Shown piece by piece: positions 1 to 10,419 of a stretch of DNA of 64,000 nucleotides. How positions within the stretch are numbered: position 1 is the first letter of the stretch; each line of letters begins with the position of its first letter. The notes below the pieces were generated by a model. That model ran no database searches. It worked only from the letters and a program-made list of their open reading frames with translations, and was not told the origin of the DNA. Source of the stretch: Pseudomonas jessenii (GTDB lineage Bacteria > Pseudomonadota > Gammaproteobacteria > Pseudomonadales > Pseudomonadaceae); contig NZ_NIWT01000003.1 in the NCBI RefSeq assembly GCF_002236115.1, positions 787,070 through 851,069 of the forward strand, given 5' to 3'. The translations under genes were made by a program, and so were the position numbers.

Positions 1-158
1 CCGTCCACCACACGCACCACAACAGGCTGACCGTGGCCGACGGGCGCCAGTTGAGCCGTCAGCTTGGGTTCCGGGCTCAGTTGTTGCGGGCTGTGGGCGC
101 AGCCAACCAGGGTCAAACTGGTCACAGTGATCAAACCGAACAACAGGCGTTGCAACAT
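1..158 (-). CDS. YajG-like outer-membrane lipoprotein (5' part only)
   Basis: The reading frame enters from the left edge, so only the first 52 or so residues are visible. It starts MLQRLLFGLITVTSLTLVGC, a classic lipoprotein signal with the lipobox LVGC and the acylated cysteine at residue 20. The mature part begins AHSPQQLSPEPKLTAQLAPV, which resembles the YajG family of lipoproteins that sits in this position in pseudomonads. The family role is not established, and the assignment is a recognition from a short N-terminus. Export and lipidation are well supported by the sequence. Confidence 0.7.
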   Translation of the reverse strand, partial: MLQRLLFGLITVTSLTLVGCAHSPQQLSPEPKLTAQLAPVGHGQPVVVRVVD

Positions 159-362
159 GCTCTTCTCTCCAGAATCAGGCACAAACAGGCCGGCAGTATA
201 GCGGTGCGCCACTGCGGGTAACCAGCACCTCACAGTGTTTGATGAAATCTCTGACAAGCCCTTGGCAACGCGGTTCCTGTCATGCAGATGTCACCCCTCA
301 TACACTTGCACGTAATGGCCTGCAGGCAATCTTCTCGGCAGACACCCAAACGGTATATCGCC

Positions 363-602
363 ATGCGCCATCTGATCTCTCTGTTCGCGCCACGCCCACT
401 GCATCGCTGCTTCGCCCTGCTCGACCGCAACGGCCGTTGCCAGGCCTTCAAACAGTGCAGCCTCCAGCCCATGGGCGATGGCTGGGTTGAAATCGAAGAG
501 ATCCGCTTGAACTGGCTGAATCAGCCGCTGCCTGCCGGTGCCCGCGTCGTTTCGCAGCAGCACCGGCCACGCTCGCGTGCACAGCAAATGATGACGACCT
601 GA
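363..602 (+). CDS. small conserved hypothetical protein (79 aa)
   Basis: A 79-residue protein starting MRHLISLFAPRPLHRCFALL and ending in a basic tail (RPRSRAQQMMTT). It is Arg-rich with a central segment containing WVEIEEIRLNWL. It looks like a short cytosolic protein kept in Pseudomonas at this place, but I know no function. The frame can be extended upstream to 282; the ATG at 363 gives the compact product. Codon use is typical of the genome, and the antisense frame over the same bases looks like a shadow. Confidence 0.55.
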   Translation: MRHLISLFAPRPLHRCFALLDRNGRCQAFKQCSLQPMGDGWVEIEEIRLNWLNQPLPAGARVVSQQHRPRSRAQQMMTT

Positions 603-1341
603 CCAAACACCTAATAAAAGTCATTAAACACGACCATTTCCCTGCGTTTCTTAGATACAATCTCCCCCCGATTATAAGGACGTCTCCTGATCGGGCCTCG
701 CAGCATCGTCAATGCGCTTGTATTGACACCCCCGCACCGCCCACAGAGAGCCGCCCACACAGATCGAGTGAAGCTGGCGCGCTTGCTGTTTTGTTGAGCA
801 AAACCTCCACTTTTCGCGAATCTGCAGAGCTGTCATTACGCTCGGTCACTGAGCTGTTTGCCCGTTTTGCCTGCCCTGTATCCCATGGCGGCAATCCATC
901 CGGGCACGGTGCCAGGCTGGGACAGCCCTTTTTGAGGTTCACGTCTTCAAAAGAGCGTGAAAAAAACGGGTTTTCACAACTTCACAAGAGTGTGGCGAGC
1001 AAATGAATAGTTTTGCGTCTGAACATGCACCATTAGCGTCTACAACAGCCCAACGACACAGGACCGAGTATTCCTCGAACACCGGAGCCTGAAGCCTGTC
1101 CGCTACGGATTTGGTTGCACAAACGGATGTATCGACCATAAGTCGAATTGCCTCCCGCGCGCTGAAATGAGTTCATATGGCTCATTAGGCCTGGCAGGTA
1201 GCGTCCGTCGAAGTTGCGATAAATTGCGAAGATTCGGACATGGCGATCCTGCCATGGGTACCTGGGGCAACACTGACACGCCCCGTCACTCCTGGCAGCC
1301 ATGCCGACAATTTGGTGCTGCAGATTTTGGAGACGCGTTAA
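603..1341. other. long intergenic region upstream of mqo
   Basis: About 740 bases without a convincing gene. It holds the 3' flank of the small protein and a long leader before mqo. Around 957-977 a dyad (GTGAAAA...TTTTCAC) sits in an A-rich stretch. A 29-codon frame opens at 1003 (MNSFASEHAPLASTTA...) and closes at 1092, but no good ribosome-binding site precedes it. A purine-rich TTTGGAGA about 10 bases before the mqo ATG is the clear translation signal. The length suggests several promoters or a structured leader. Confidence 0.5.
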
Positions 1342-2850
1342 ATGGCGCATAACGAAGCAGTCGACGTAGTACTGGTTGGGGCCGGCATCATGAGTGCCAC
1401 CCTTGCAGTACTGCTCAAAGAGCTCGACCCCGCGATCAAGCTGGAAGTCGTCGAGCTGATGGATTCCGGTGCCGCGGAGAGTTCCAACCCGTGGAACAAC
1501 GCCGGTACCGGTCACGCCGGGCTGTGTGAGCTCAACTACACGCCGCAGGCCGCCGATGGCGCCGTCGACATCAAGAAAGCCGTGCACATCAACACCCAGT
1601 TCGAGGTGTCGAAGCAATTCTGGTCGTATCTGACCAAAAAAGGCACGTTCGGCTCGTGCAAATCGTTTATCAGCCCGGTGCCACACCTGAGTTTCGTGCA
1701 GGGCGACAGCGGCGTATCCTTCCTCAAGGAACGCTTCAAGGTGCTGAGCAAGCACCACGCCTTCGCCGACATGGAGTACACCGAAGACAAGGCCAAAATG
1801 GCCGAGTGGATGCCGCTGATGATGCCTGGTCGCGATCCTGGCGAAACCCTCGCCGCGACCCGCGTGATCAATGGCACCGACGTCAACTTCGGCGCCCTGA
1901 CCAACCAGTTGCTCAAGCACCTGACCAGCGCACCCGATGCCCAGGTCAAGTACTGCAAGCGCGTGACCGGCCTCAAGCGCAGCAACGGCGGCTGGACTGT
2001 CAGCATCAAGGACGTCAACAGCGGCAACACCCGTGAAGTCGACGCCAAGTTCGTTTTCCTCGGCGCGGGCGGTGCGGCATTGCCGCTGCTGCAGGCCTCG
2101 GGCATCGAAGAGAGCAAAGGCTTCGGCGGCTTCCCGATCAGCGGCCAATGGCTGCGTTGCGACAACCCGGAAGTGGTCAAGCACCACCAGGCCAAGGTCT
2201 ACAGCCAGGCTGCCGTGGGTTCGCCACCAATGTCCGTGCCGCACCTGGACACCCGCGTCGTTGAAGGCAAGAAATCCCTGCTGTTCGGACCGTACGCCGG
2301 CTTCACCACCAAGTTCCTCAAGCACGGTTCCTTCATGGACCTGCCGATGTCGGTTCGCGCCGGCAACATCGGGCCGATGCTGTCCGTGGCAAAAAACAAC
2401 ATGGACCTGACCAAATACCTGGTCAGCGAAGTGATGCAGTCGATGGAGCAGCGCCTGGAGTCCCTGCGTCGCTTCTACCCTGAGGCGAAAGCTGAAGACT
2501 GGCGCCTGGAAGTGGCCGGTCAACGGGTGCAGATCATCAAGAAAGACCCGAAGAAAGGCGGCGTCCTGCAATTCGGTACCGAACTGGTCGCGGCCAAGGA
2601 CGGTTCCCTGGCGGCACTGCTCGGCGCTTCGCCAGGTGCCTCGGTGACCGTTTCGATCATGCTTGAGCTGATCGAAAAATGCTTCCCGGGCAAAGCCAAG
2701 GGCGAATGGGCCACCAAACTGGCCGAAATTTTCCCGGCCCGGGAAAAGGTCCTGGAAACCGACGCTGCGCTGTATCGCAAGATCAACACGCAGAACAACG
2801 TTGCCCTGGAACTGGTTGAAGCCAGCAGCGAGACCGAAAGCTACGCTTGA
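1342..2850 (+). CDS. mqo: malate:quinone oxidoreductase
   Basis: A 502-residue FAD-dependent membrane-associated enzyme that oxidises L-malate to oxaloacetate and passes electrons to the quinone pool; it serves the TCA cycle together with, or instead of, NAD-malate dehydrogenase. The N-terminal dinucleotide fold is visible as [14 protein letters not shown] (residues 9-22, GAGIMS at 13-18). It is followed by [20 protein letters not shown] and later [19 protein letters not shown], both typical of Mqo. The length fits the family. The start has a TTTGGAGA ribosome-binding site, and a strong terminator follows. It lies alone behind a long leader, so it is probably monocistronic. Confidence 0.96.
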   Translation: MAHNEAVDVVLVGAGIMSATLAVLLKELDPAIKLEVVELMDSGAAESSNPWNNAGTGHAGLCELNYTPQAADGAVDIKKAVHINTQFEVSKQFWSYLTKKGTFGSCKSFISPVPHLSFVQGDSGVSFLKERFKVLSKHHAFADMEYTEDKAKMAEWMPLMMPGRDPGETLAATRVINGTDVNFGALTNQLLKHLTSAPDAQVKYCKRVTGLKRSNGGWTVSIKDVNSGNTREVDAKFVFLGAGGAALPLLQASGIEESKGFGGFPISGQWLRCDNPEVVKHHQAKVYSQAAVGSPPMSVPHLDTRVVEGKKSLLFGPYAGFTTKFLKHGSFMDLPMSVRAGNIGPMLSVAKNNMDLTKYLVSEVMQSMEQRLESLRRFYPEAKAEDWRLEVAGQRVQIIKKDPKKGGVLQFGTELVAAKDGSLAALLGASPGASVTVSIMLELIEKCFPGKAKGEWATKLAEIFPAREKVLETDAALYRKINTQNNVALELVEASSETESYA

Positions 2851-2861
2851 TTCGGCCTTAT

Positions 2862-2902
2862 AAAAAACGCCCCGTTCTCACTGAGAGCGGGGCGTTTTTT
2901 TT
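2862..2902 (+). terminator. rho-independent terminator of mqo
   Basis: An A-flanked stem AAAAAACGCCCCG pairs with CGGGGCGTTTTTT around a loop that can itself form TCTCA/TGAGA, followed by a T-run. It lies 11 bases after the mqo stop. Its symmetry means it can also end the minus-strand gene whose stop is at 2918. Confidence 0.93.
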
Positions 2903-2917
2903 ATGGCTGAAATTTAC

Positions 2918-3205
2918 TCAGCCGCGAGCTTTTTCGATCAGCTCAATGTAGTCCGGCGCGTTGCGCTGATCCTTGATCAGGGCGACGAAGTCATTGCCGT
3001 GCTCATCCTTGCCATTCACGTCGTAACCCGCTTCGACGAAGAACGTCAGGAAACGCTCGAAATCGTCGATGCGCAGGCCACGGTAGGCCTTGACCAGTTT
3101 GTGCAGGGACGGAGAAGTCGCGTCGACCGGTTCGAAATCGAGGAACAACTTGATCTGCTCATCACCGATCTCGTCACCAATCACTTGTTTTTTATCTTTA
3201 CGCAT
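2918..3205 (-). CDS. conserved hypothetical protein, PA4642 type
   Basis: A 95-residue charged cytosolic protein beginning MRKDKKQVIGDEIGDEQIKL and ending IELIEKARG. It has two segments, LFLDFEPVDATSPSLHKLVK and a later FERFLTFFVEAGYDVNGKDE. It matches what I remember of the small PA4642-type protein next to mqo in Pseudomonas. No catalytic motif or membrane segment is visible. It stands alone on the minus strand, its 3' end facing mqo across a shared bidirectional terminator. Function is unknown. Confidence 0.75.
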   Translation of the reverse strand: MRKDKKQVIGDEIGDEQIKLFLDFEPVDATSPSLHKLVKAYRGLRIDDFERFLTFFVEAGYDVNGKDEHGNDFVALIKDQRNAPDYIELIEKARG

Positions 3206-3268
3206 TGCCGACTCCAGCTCGCAGACATTTCACGGGGCGGGCAGTTTACCCCTGCGCGGGCTCAAGGC

Positions 3269-3754
3269 TCAACGCGCACGAGTGCTGCCGGTGTGCAGAT
3301 CAGCCCAGACATGGCCATTGGCGTAGCTGAGAAACTGGCAATACACCGTGTCGTTGCGCAACAAGTCGATCACCACCCGGTATTGAGCGAGCGGGTAAAA
3401 GAGGGTCAGGGTTTTGCTCTTATCGTCGTAGACCGGCTTCTTCAGGCTTTTGCTTTCACCATCGAAGTTGACCAGCACCTGACTGATGGTGGCGCCCTTG
3501 TTCAGGGATTTGCCCTTGAGCCGAATCATCAGCGGCGAAGTGACCGGAATCGGCTGTTGATTGGATTGACGCTGAGCGCCGACCACCACCGAATAATCGG
3601 TGACCTGCATCAGTTGCTGCTGCTCGGGATCGGCATCGCGCAGCGTGAGATCGTCCGGCGGCAGGAATTGGCTGTGCATGAGCGCCGGCGCGGCGGCCAG
3701 TGGCAGGCTGAGGGTCAGCAACAGGGCGGCGCAACTGCGGATCAAAGGGCTCAT
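3269..3754 (-). CDS. hypothetical exported protein
   Basis: A 161-residue protein whose start MSPLIRSCAALLLTLSLPLAAAPA is a clean Sec signal peptide with likely cleavage after AAA or APA. The mature part (about 138 residues) is soluble and includes a segment on sharing DGESKSLKKPVYDDKSKTL and ending HVWADLHTGSTRAR. I chose the ATG at 3754 because it begins the signal peptide; a longer frame runs to 3826 but adds non-signal residues. I recognise no domain. It is probably periplasmic. Confidence 0.65.
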   Translation of the reverse strand: MSPLIRSCAALLLTLSLPLAAAPALMHSQFLPPDDLTLRDADPEQQQLMQVTDYSVVVGAQRQSNQQPIPVTSPLMIRLKGKSLNKGATISQVLVNFDGESKSLKKPVYDDKSKTLTLFYPLAQYRVVIDLLRNDTVYCQFLSYANGHVWADLHTGSTRAR

Positions 3755-3825
3755 GACAGGTTCCGGAATCGGGGCCGAACACTCTAGCATGAGCAAACGG
3801 ACGTGGTTCAAATGCACAGAAGCCA

Positions 3826-3916
3826 CTGTGGGAGCGAGCTTGCTCGCGATGACGTCGGCACATCCAGCATCAATGTGTCAGTGACATCGCCATCGCGAGC
3901 AAGCTCGCTCCCACAG
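3826..3916. repeat. REP pair (BIME-like), copy 1
   Basis: Two inverted REP units, CTGTGGGAGCGAGCTTGCTC and its complement, flank a 40-base linker containing GTCGGCACATCCAGCATCAA. It lies just after the cupin stop and before the exported protein start. The linker is closely related, in reverse orientation, to that of the copy at 50091. Confidence 0.9.
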
Positions 3917-3924
3917 GGTACCGA

Positions 3925-4398
3925 TCAGTCGAACTGCGCGCGCATCCAGGCCTGATACTCGGCAACACCCGGCTCGCCTTCGCGCGGCGCCCAATGCGCC
4001 AGCTCACCCTCACCGACCGGGCGGTAAGGACCGGCCTTGCATTCGAACATCAGGCTGTCGGCCTCCAGCACCACCAAACCGTGGAACACACCGGTTGGCA
4101 GGTCCACGCCAACACAGTCCCCACCGGCCTGCAGCACGGTCTTGCTCAACACCGCACCGGCCTCGTCAAAGATCAACACGCCCAGCCGCCCCTTGAGGAC
4201 CAACAGGGTTTCGGCCTTGTTGTCGCCCAAATGCCGATGAGGCGGGATATACGTGGATGGCTGCAGCCCCACCGCCATGCGATGACAGGCGTCTTCCATC
4301 TGATGGAAATTGTGGTGCTGGCGCCCACGAGGATTGGCCGCGGCTTTCCCGGCCAGTTCGGCGAACAAGGTCTGATCCAGAAAGCGAGGCGTATCCAT
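3925..4398 (-). CDS. WbuC-family cupin-fold metalloprotein
   Basis: A 157-residue single-domain cupin. Metal-binding candidates are in the motif PPHRHLGDNKAETLLVLKGR (two histidines and a glutamate) and in the later GVFHGLVVLE. Motif spacing and length match the WbuC group, whose other members sit in O-antigen clusters; the reaction is not known. Here it follows hpt with only 3 bases between them, so the two are co-transcribed. The pairing with a purine salvage enzyme gives no clear hint of substrate. Fold assignment is strong; function is open. Confidence 0.82.
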   Translation of the reverse strand: MDTPRFLDQTLFAELAGKAAANPRGRQHHNFHQMEDACHRMAVGLQPSTYIPPHRHLGDNKAETLLVLKGRLGVLIFDEAGAVLSKTVLQAGGDCVGVDLPTGVFHGLVVLEADSLMFECKAGPYRPVGEGELAHWAPREGEPGVAEYQAWMRAQFD

Positions 4399-4401
4399 GT
4401 C

Positions 4402-4959
4402 TTACATTCCTTTAACGGCGAAAATCCCGTTGGCGTTACGCCAGTAACCTTTGTAGTCCATGCCATAACCGAAGATGTAGCGGTCAATGCACGGCAAACC
4501 GACGAAATCGGCCTTGAGGTCCGGGCGGGCCTTGCGGTCGTGGTCTTTGTCGATCAGCACGGCGGTGTGCACTTTGCGGGCACCGGCGTGCTTGCAGAAG
4601 TCGATGATCGCGCCCAGGGTGTGACCTTCGTCGAGGATGTCGTCGATGATCAGTACGTCACGGTCGATGAAAGAAACTTCCGGCTTGGCTTTCCAGAACA
4701 GATCGCCGCCGCTGGTTTCGTTGCGATAACGGGTGGCGTGCAGGTAGGACGCTTCCAGCGGGAAGTGCAGATAGGTCAGCAGCTTGCCGGAGAAAATCAG
4801 CCCGCCGTTCATCACGCAGAACACCACTGGGTTGGAATCCGCCAGTTGATCGTTGATTTGTGCACCGACGCGGGCGATGGCCGCCTCGACTTCAGCTTCG
4901 GTGTACAGGCAGTCAGCCTCTCGCATGATTTGACGGATATGCTCGAGATCAGCAGACAT
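4402..4959 (-). CDS. hpt: hypoxanthine-guanine phosphoribosyltransferase
   Basis: A 185-residue cytosolic enzyme that joins hypoxanthine (and guanine) to PRPP to make IMP or GMP in purine salvage. The PRPP-binding loop VLIIDDILDEGHTLG is at residues 102-116, with two acidic residues before the hydroxyl-rich turn. The family motif around KDHDRKARPDLKADFVG follows. The ATG at 4959 is chosen over an upstream in-frame one at 5001 because it gives the usual length. It is divergent from upp, so both arms of base salvage leave the same 165-base intergenic region. Confidence 0.93.
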   Translation of the reverse strand: MSADLEHIRQIMREADCLYTEAEVEAAIARVGAQINDQLADSNPVVFCVMNGGLIFSGKLLTYLHFPLEASYLHATRYRNETSGGDLFWKAKPEVSFIDRDVLIIDDILDEGHTLGAIIDFCKHAGARKVHTAVLIDKDHDRKARPDLKADFVGLPCIDRYIFGYGMDYKGYWRNANGIFAVKGM

Positions 4960-5125
4960 GGTGCTCTCCAAAGGGGTGGCGGAATCAGGAAAAGCGGGCA
5001 AAGGTACGCATCAAGCGAGGCCAGATCAAGCGTTTGTGGACTAACGTACTGTATGTCTATAGGACAACACCCTCGGATAGATTAATCTAGGCCGGTTTTT
5101 TTGCCCGCCGCCGGAGCCTTTCCCC

Positions 5126-5764
5126 ATGCCCATCCATGAGATCCGCCACCCGCTGATCCGTCATAAACTTGGCCTTATGCGCCGCGCAGACATCAGCACC
5201 AAGAATTTCCGTGAGCTCGCTCAGGAAGTCGGCGCGCTGCTGACCTATGAAGCCACCAAAGACCTGCCGCTGGAATCCTACGATATCGAAGGCTGGTGCG
5301 GCACAGTGTCGGTCGAGAAAATCGCCGGCAAGAAGATTACCGTCGTACCGATCCTGCGCGCCGGCATCGGCATGCTTGAGGGCGTGCTCAGCCTGATCCC
5401 GGGCGCCAAGGTCAGCGCCGTGGGCGTTGCCCGCAACGAAGAAACCCTGCAGGCCCACACCTACCTGGAAAAACTGGTTCCGGAAATCGACGAACGCCTG
5501 GCGATGATCATCGACCCGATGCTCGCCACCGGCAGCTCCATGGTTGCCACCATCGACCTGCTGAAAAAGGCCGGCTGCCGGGACATCCGCGCCATGGTGC
5601 TGGTTGCCGCCCCGGAAGGCATCGCCGCTGTAGAAAAAGCTCACCCGGACGTGATCATCTACACCGCTTCCATTGATCAAAAACTGAACGAACACGGCTA
5701 CATCATCCCAGGGTTGGGCGATGCCGGTGACAAGATCTTCGGCACCAAGCAGAAGGACGCGTGA
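5126..5764 (+). CDS. upp: uracil phosphoribosyltransferase
   Basis: A 212-residue enzyme that converts uracil and PRPP to UMP. The PRPP loop [15 protein letters not shown] lies at about residues 126-140, and the C-terminal uracil-binding region reads [18 protein letters not shown]. Length and the opening [16 protein letters not shown] are those of the family. The stop TGA is 2 bases before the uraA ATG, so salvage enzyme and uracil permease form a two-gene operon. A short T-rich segment with a dyad lies upstream of the start (about 5085-5105). Confidence 0.96.
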   Translation: MPIHEIRHPLIRHKLGLMRRADISTKNFRELAQEVGALLTYEATKDLPLESYDIEGWCGTVSVEKIAGKKITVVPILRAGIGMLEGVLSLIPGAKVSAVGVARNEETLQAHTYLEKLVPEIDERLAMIIDPMLATGSSMVATIDLLKKAGCRDIRAMVLVAAPEGIAAVEKAHPDVIIYTASIDQKLNEHGYIIPGLGDAGDKIFGTKQKDA

Positions 5765-5766
5765 CC

Positions 5767-7041
5767 ATGCAGCAAGAGTTCAACGATCCGCTCTGGCGCA
5801 CGGTGCTGTCGGGTGCACAGATGCTGTTCGTGGCCTTTGGCGCCCTGGTGTTGATGCCGCTGATTACCGGTCTCGACCCGAACGTGGCGCTGTTCACGGC
5901 CGGCCTGGGGACGATCCTGTTCCAGATCGTCACCGGGCGTCAGGTGCCGGTGTTCCTGGCATCGAGCTTTGCCTTCATCACCCCGATCATTCTCGCCAAG
6001 GGCCAGTTCGGCCTGGCCGCGACCATGGGCGGCGTGATGGCGGCAGGTTTCGTCTACACCTTCCTCGGCCTCGCGGTGAAGATCAAAGGCACCGGCTTCA
6101 TCGACCGCTTGTTGCCGCCAGTGGTGATCGGGCCGGTGATCATTTCGATCGGCCTGGCCATGGCGCCGATTGCCGCCAACATGGCCATGGGCAAGGCCGG
6201 CGACGGCAGTGAGTTGATTCATTACCAGACGGCAATGATGATTTCGATGCCCGCTCTGCTGACCACACTGATCGTCGCGGTTTTCGGCAAGGGCATCTTT
6301 CGCCTGGTGCCGATCATCTCCGGCGTGCTGGTGGGTTTTGGCATGGCGTTCTACTTCGGTGTGGTCGACACCGCGAAGATTGCGGCGGCACCGTGGTTCG
6401 CCATCCCGCACTTCACCGCACCGGAATTCAACTGGCAGGCGATTCTGTTCATCGTTCCGGTGGCCTTGGCCCCGGCCATCGAACACATCGGCGGCGTGAT
6501 TGCCGTGGGTAGCGTGACCGGTCGCGATTACCTGAAGAAGCCCGGCCTGCACCGCACGCTGCTCGGCGATGGCATCGCCACCACGGCGGCCGGTCTGTTC
6601 GGCGGCCCGCCCAACACCACCTACGCCGAAGTGACCGGCGCAGTCATGCTGACCAAGAACTACAACCCGAAAATCATGACCTGGGCGGCGATCTTCGCCA
6701 TCAGCCTGGCGTTCATCGGTAAATTCGGCGCACTGCTGCAAAGCATTCCGGTGCCGGTGATGGGCGGGATTCTGTGCCTGTTGTTCGGTTCGATTGCGGC
6801 GGTGGGGATGAATACGCTGATCCGCCACAAGATCGATCTGGGCGAGGCGCGCAATCTGGTGATTGTTTCGGTGACCCTGGTGTTCGGGATCGGCGGCGTG
6901 CTGATCGGCACCGGCACCGGGCCGGACGATTTCGGCCTCAAGGGTATCGCGCTGTGCGCGGTGGTGGCGATCGGCTTGAACCTGATCCTGCCGGGCAATG
7001 ACAGCTGGAAGCACAAGAAGGCGAATGAGCCGCTGATCTGA
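5767..7041 (+). CDS. uraA: uracil permease (NCS2 family)
   Basis: A 424-residue inner-membrane uracil:proton symporter with a repeated 7+7 arrangement of hydrophobic segments. Family motifs are visible: the conserved acidic EHIGG (PAIEHIGGVIAVGSVTGRDY) and the NTTYAEVTGAVMLTKNYNP segment. The ATG at 5767 is chosen because the AGAAGGA at about 5750 is correctly spaced for it; a GTG at 5761 overlaps the upp stop and is poorly spaced. It supplies substrate to Upp, and the two genes are coupled. A REP pair follows its stop. Confidence 0.94.
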   Translation: MQQEFNDPLWRTVLSGAQMLFVAFGALVLMPLITGLDPNVALFTAGLGTILFQIVTGRQVPVFLASSFAFITPIILAKGQFGLAATMGGVMAAGFVYTFLGLAVKIKGTGFIDRLLPPVVIGPVIISIGLAMAPIAANMAMGKAGDGSELIHYQTAMMISMPALLTTLIVAVFGKGIFRLVPIISGVLVGFGMAFYFGVVDTAKIAAAPWFAIPHFTAPEFNWQAILFIVPVALAPAIEHIGGVIAVGSVTGRDYLKKPGLHRTLLGDGIATTAAGLFGGPPNTTYAEVTGAVMLTKNYNPKIMTWAAIFAISLAFIGKFGALLQSIPVPVMGGILCLLFGSIAAVGMNTLIRHKIDLGEARNLVIVSVTLVFGIGGVLIGTGTGPDDFGLKGIALCAVVAIGLNLILPGNDSWKHKKANEPLI

Positions 7042-7073
7042 CAGCTTGAGATATTTGTAGTCTGCCAGACAGC

Positions 7074-7140
7074 TATCGCGAGCAAGCTCGCTCCCACAAT
7101 TTGGAATGCATTTCCCTGTGGGAGCGGGCTTGCTCGCGAA
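7074..7140. repeat. REP pair (BIME-like), copy 2
   Basis: Inverted REP units TATCGCGAGCAAGCTCGCTC and GTGGGAGCGGGCTTGCTCGC with a short linker around GGAATGCATTTCC. It lies between the convergent uraA and hemH genes. The linker recurs in reverse orientation at 53403. Confidence 0.9.
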
Positions 7141-7144
7141 GCTT

Positions 7145-8167
7145 TTAAAGCGCCAACGGCGCCCTTTCGCACAACGCACTCAACGCCTTCGCCCAATGCG
7201 GGTCATCGTTGAGGCACGGCACCAGCACCAGGTCCTCCCCCCCCGCTGCGCGGAATTGCTCCTTGCCGCGATCACCGATCTCTTCAAGGGTCTCGATGCA
7301 ATCGGCTACGAACGCCGGGCACATCACCAGAATCTTTTTCACGCCGCTTTTGGCCAACTCATCGAGGCGCGCTTCGGTGTAGGGTTCGATCCATTTGGCG
7401 CGCCCCAGCCGCGACTGAAACGACACCGACCACTTGCCCTCCGGCAATCCCATGCGCTTGGCGAACTCTGCCGCCGTACGCAGGCACTGGCCGCGATAAC
7501 AGGTGGCGACCACCTCCGGCGGCGCACCGGCGCAGCAATCACCGCCACCCTCAAAGCTGTGACCGGGGTTGAGCTTCTTCAGATGCCGTTCCGGCAAGCC
7601 ATGAAAGCTCATCAGCAAGTGATCGAAATCCTGCTGCAAATGCGGCCGGGTCGTGGCCACCAGCGCATCGAGGTATTCCGGTTGGTCGTAGAACGGCTGG
7701 AGCACCGACAACTGCACGTCGAGGTTTTTCTCGCGTACCACGCGCCTGGCCTCTTCTATGACCGTAGTCGTGGTGCTGTCGGCGAACTGTGGATAAAGCG
7801 GCGCCAGGGTGATTCGCTTGTGCCCCGCCGCGACCAGGCGCACCAGCGCCGATTCGATCGACGGCTCGCCGTAACGCATTGCCAGCTCGACCGGGCCGTG
7901 TTGCCACTGACTGGTCATCGCTTGTTGCAGGCGACGGCTGAGCACCACCAGCGGCGAGCCCTCGTCCCACCAGATCGAGGCATAAGCATGGGCCGACTGC
8001 TCGGGACGCTTGATCAGGATCAGCGACACCAGCAGCCGTCGAACCGGCCATGGCAGGTCGATCACGTACGGGTCCATCAGAAATTGATTGAGGTAGCTGC
8101 GCACATCCGCCACCGAGGTGGAGGCAGGTGAACCCAGGTTGACCAGAAGCAAAGCGTGATCGGTCAT
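7145..8167 (-). CDS. hemH: ferrochelatase
   Basis: A 340-residue enzyme that inserts ferrous iron into protoporphyrin IX, the last step of protoheme synthesis. The signature [12 protein letters not shown] gives the metal-handling histidine at residue 189, and the acidic pair lies in CIETLEEIG at about residues 290-298. The segment [21 protein letters not shown] (about 208-228) has several cysteines; I cannot tell whether they bind a cluster. The start [14 protein letters not shown] at 8167 is the family start; a longer frame to 8281 has no support. It lies 13 bases after the epimerase gene on the same strand. Confidence 0.94.
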   Translation of the reverse strand: MTDHALLLVNLGSPASTSVADVRSYLNQFLMDPYVIDLPWPVRRLLVSLILIKRPEQSAHAYASIWWDEGSPLVVLSRRLQQAMTSQWQHGPVELAMRYGEPSIESALVRLVAAGHKRITLAPLYPQFADSTTTTVIEEARRVVREKNLDVQLSVLQPFYDQPEYLDALVATTRPHLQQDFDHLLMSFHGLPERHLKKLNPGHSFEGGGDCCAGAPPEVVATCYRGQCLRTAAEFAKRMGLPEGKWSVSFQSRLGRAKWIEPYTEARLDELAKSGVKKILVMCPAFVADCIETLEEIGDRGKEQFRAAGGEDLVLVPCLNDDPHWAKALSALCERAPLAL

Positions 8168-8180
8168 GCAACGTCCTATT

Positions 8181-9083
8181 TCAAAGGCGACTGGACAGAT
8201 CGTCCAAAGCCGCGCGCAAATCCGTGAACTTAAAAGTGAAACCTGCCTGTAACAAACGCACTGGAGTGGCGCGCTGTCCACCCAGCAACAACGAAGACAA
8301 TTCGCCCAGGCCTACTTTCAAGGCAAGGGTCGGCATCGGCATGAACGCCGGGCGATGCAGCACGCTACCCAGTGTTTTGGCAAACTCGCGATTACGCACG
8401 GGTTCGGGCGCGCACGCATTATAGGGACCGCTGGCCTCGTTGCGATGCAGAAGAAAATCAATCAGGGCGATTTGATCGTCGATATGAATCCACGGCATCC
8501 ACTGCCGGCCGTTGCCGATCGGCCCTCCCAGGCCCAGTTTGAACGGCAGTAACAGCCGCGACAAAAAGCCGCCCTCTGCCGACAGCACCAACCCGGTTCG
8601 AATAAGGATGACGCGAATGCCCAGCACCTCAGCTCGCTGTGCGGTCTCTTCCCAGGCGATGCATAACTGACTGGCAAAATCATCGATGACCGGTGGCGAC
8701 TCTTCGGTCAACTCACGTTCGCCACCATCGCCATACCAGCCGATTGCAGAACCGGAGATCAGCACCTGCGGTTTCTGTGCGCGGCTTTCAAGCCAGGCCA
8801 GAAGGGTTTCGGTCAGCGTGATGCGGCTACTCCACAACAGGGCTTTGCGTTTGTGCGTCCAGAGTCGGTCGGCAATCGGTGCCCCGGCAAGATTGATAAT
8901 CGCATCGACAGGTTCTTGCCCCAGATCCTCCAGCCGTGCAACTCCACGCACTTGGGCACCACATATTTTCGCGACATTTTCAGGTTGGCGACTCCAGACC
9001 GTCAGGCGATATCCCTGACCCGACCAGTGCCGGCAAAGCTGACGTCCTATCAAACCAGTACCGCCGGTCAGCAATATGTGCAT
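8181..9083 (-). CDS. TIGR01777-family NAD-dependent epimerase-like protein
   Basis: A 300-residue extended-SDR protein. The Rossmann motif [20 protein letters not shown] at the N-terminus binds NAD(P), and the segment [20 protein letters not shown] carries the family's substrate-site region. The C-terminal domain (about 240-300) matches the DUF1731 tail of this group ([20 protein letters not shown]). Such proteins are often near hemH in pseudomonads; the substrate is unknown. It is the upstream member of a two-gene unit with hemH, so a role near heme or membrane metabolism is only a guess from context. Confidence 0.85.
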   Translation of the reverse strand: MHILLTGGTGLIGRQLCRHWSGQGYRLTVWSRQPENVAKICGAQVRGVARLEDLGQEPVDAIINLAGAPIADRLWTHKRKALLWSSRITLTETLLAWLESRAQKPQVLISGSAIGWYGDGGERELTEESPPVIDDFASQLCIAWEETAQRAEVLGIRVILIRTGLVLSAEGGFLSRLLLPFKLGLGGPIGNGRQWMPWIHIDDQIALIDFLLHRNEASGPYNACAPEPVRNREFAKTLGSVLHRPAFMPMPTLALKVGLGELSSLLLGGQRATPVRLLQAGFTFKFTDLRAALDDLSSRL

Positions 9084-9204
9084 GACTTCTTCCTCGCGTG
9101 GCGTTTTACCTTGTCCATTAGTCTATTTTTATAAGCAGGGATCTTTGGTATCGAGCAGGCTCTATGTTTAACAATAGGCCAAGCTGTCAGATCGAGAACG
9201 CTAA

Positions 9205-10266
<1,062 letters not shown>

Positions 10267-10335
10267 AGAGCATCAATCCGAGCAAATCGCTGCTGTCGCC
10301 CTGACAGCAGCCCGTCAAAAACCTATACAAATAAT

Positions 10336-10397
10336 TTGACTTGTACAACTTCGAATCTATGATGAAGTTATCTTGTACAGACCCGAACGTTTGTACA
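10336..10397 (+). promoter_or_regulatory. promoter with three TTGTACA boxes for the light operon
   Basis: TTGACT at 10336-10341 and TATGAT at 10358-10363 form a good sigma-70 promoter with a 16-base spacer. TTGTACA occurs at 10341, 10373 and 10391: once over the -35/spacer and twice downstream of the -10. The boxes at 10341 and 10373 continue N5-GAA. This placement suits repression by a regulator that bends or blocks polymerase, as CarH-type regulators do in the dark. Confidence 0.78.
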
Positions 10398-10419
10398 GGT
10401 TTAGATTCGAGGTGCTCCG

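Noticed and set aside
1003..1092. 29-codon frame MNSFASEHAPLASTTA... upstream of mqo
   Set aside because: No ribosome-binding site at usual spacing and no known relative, so I did not list it as a gene.
1033..2571. 512-residue minus-strand frame opposite mqo
   Set aside because: It is the antisense of a clear malate:quinone oxidoreductase gene, with no start signal or family features.
7074..7140. CRISPR-like repeats made by the GTGGGAGCG units
   Set aside because: They are inverted pairs scattered singly between genes, not regular direct repeats with spacers; they are REP elements.
5698..7179. 493-residue minus-strand frame opposite uraA
   Set aside because: Antisense shadow of the permease; composition (His/Arg/Gln-rich) is typical of such shadows.
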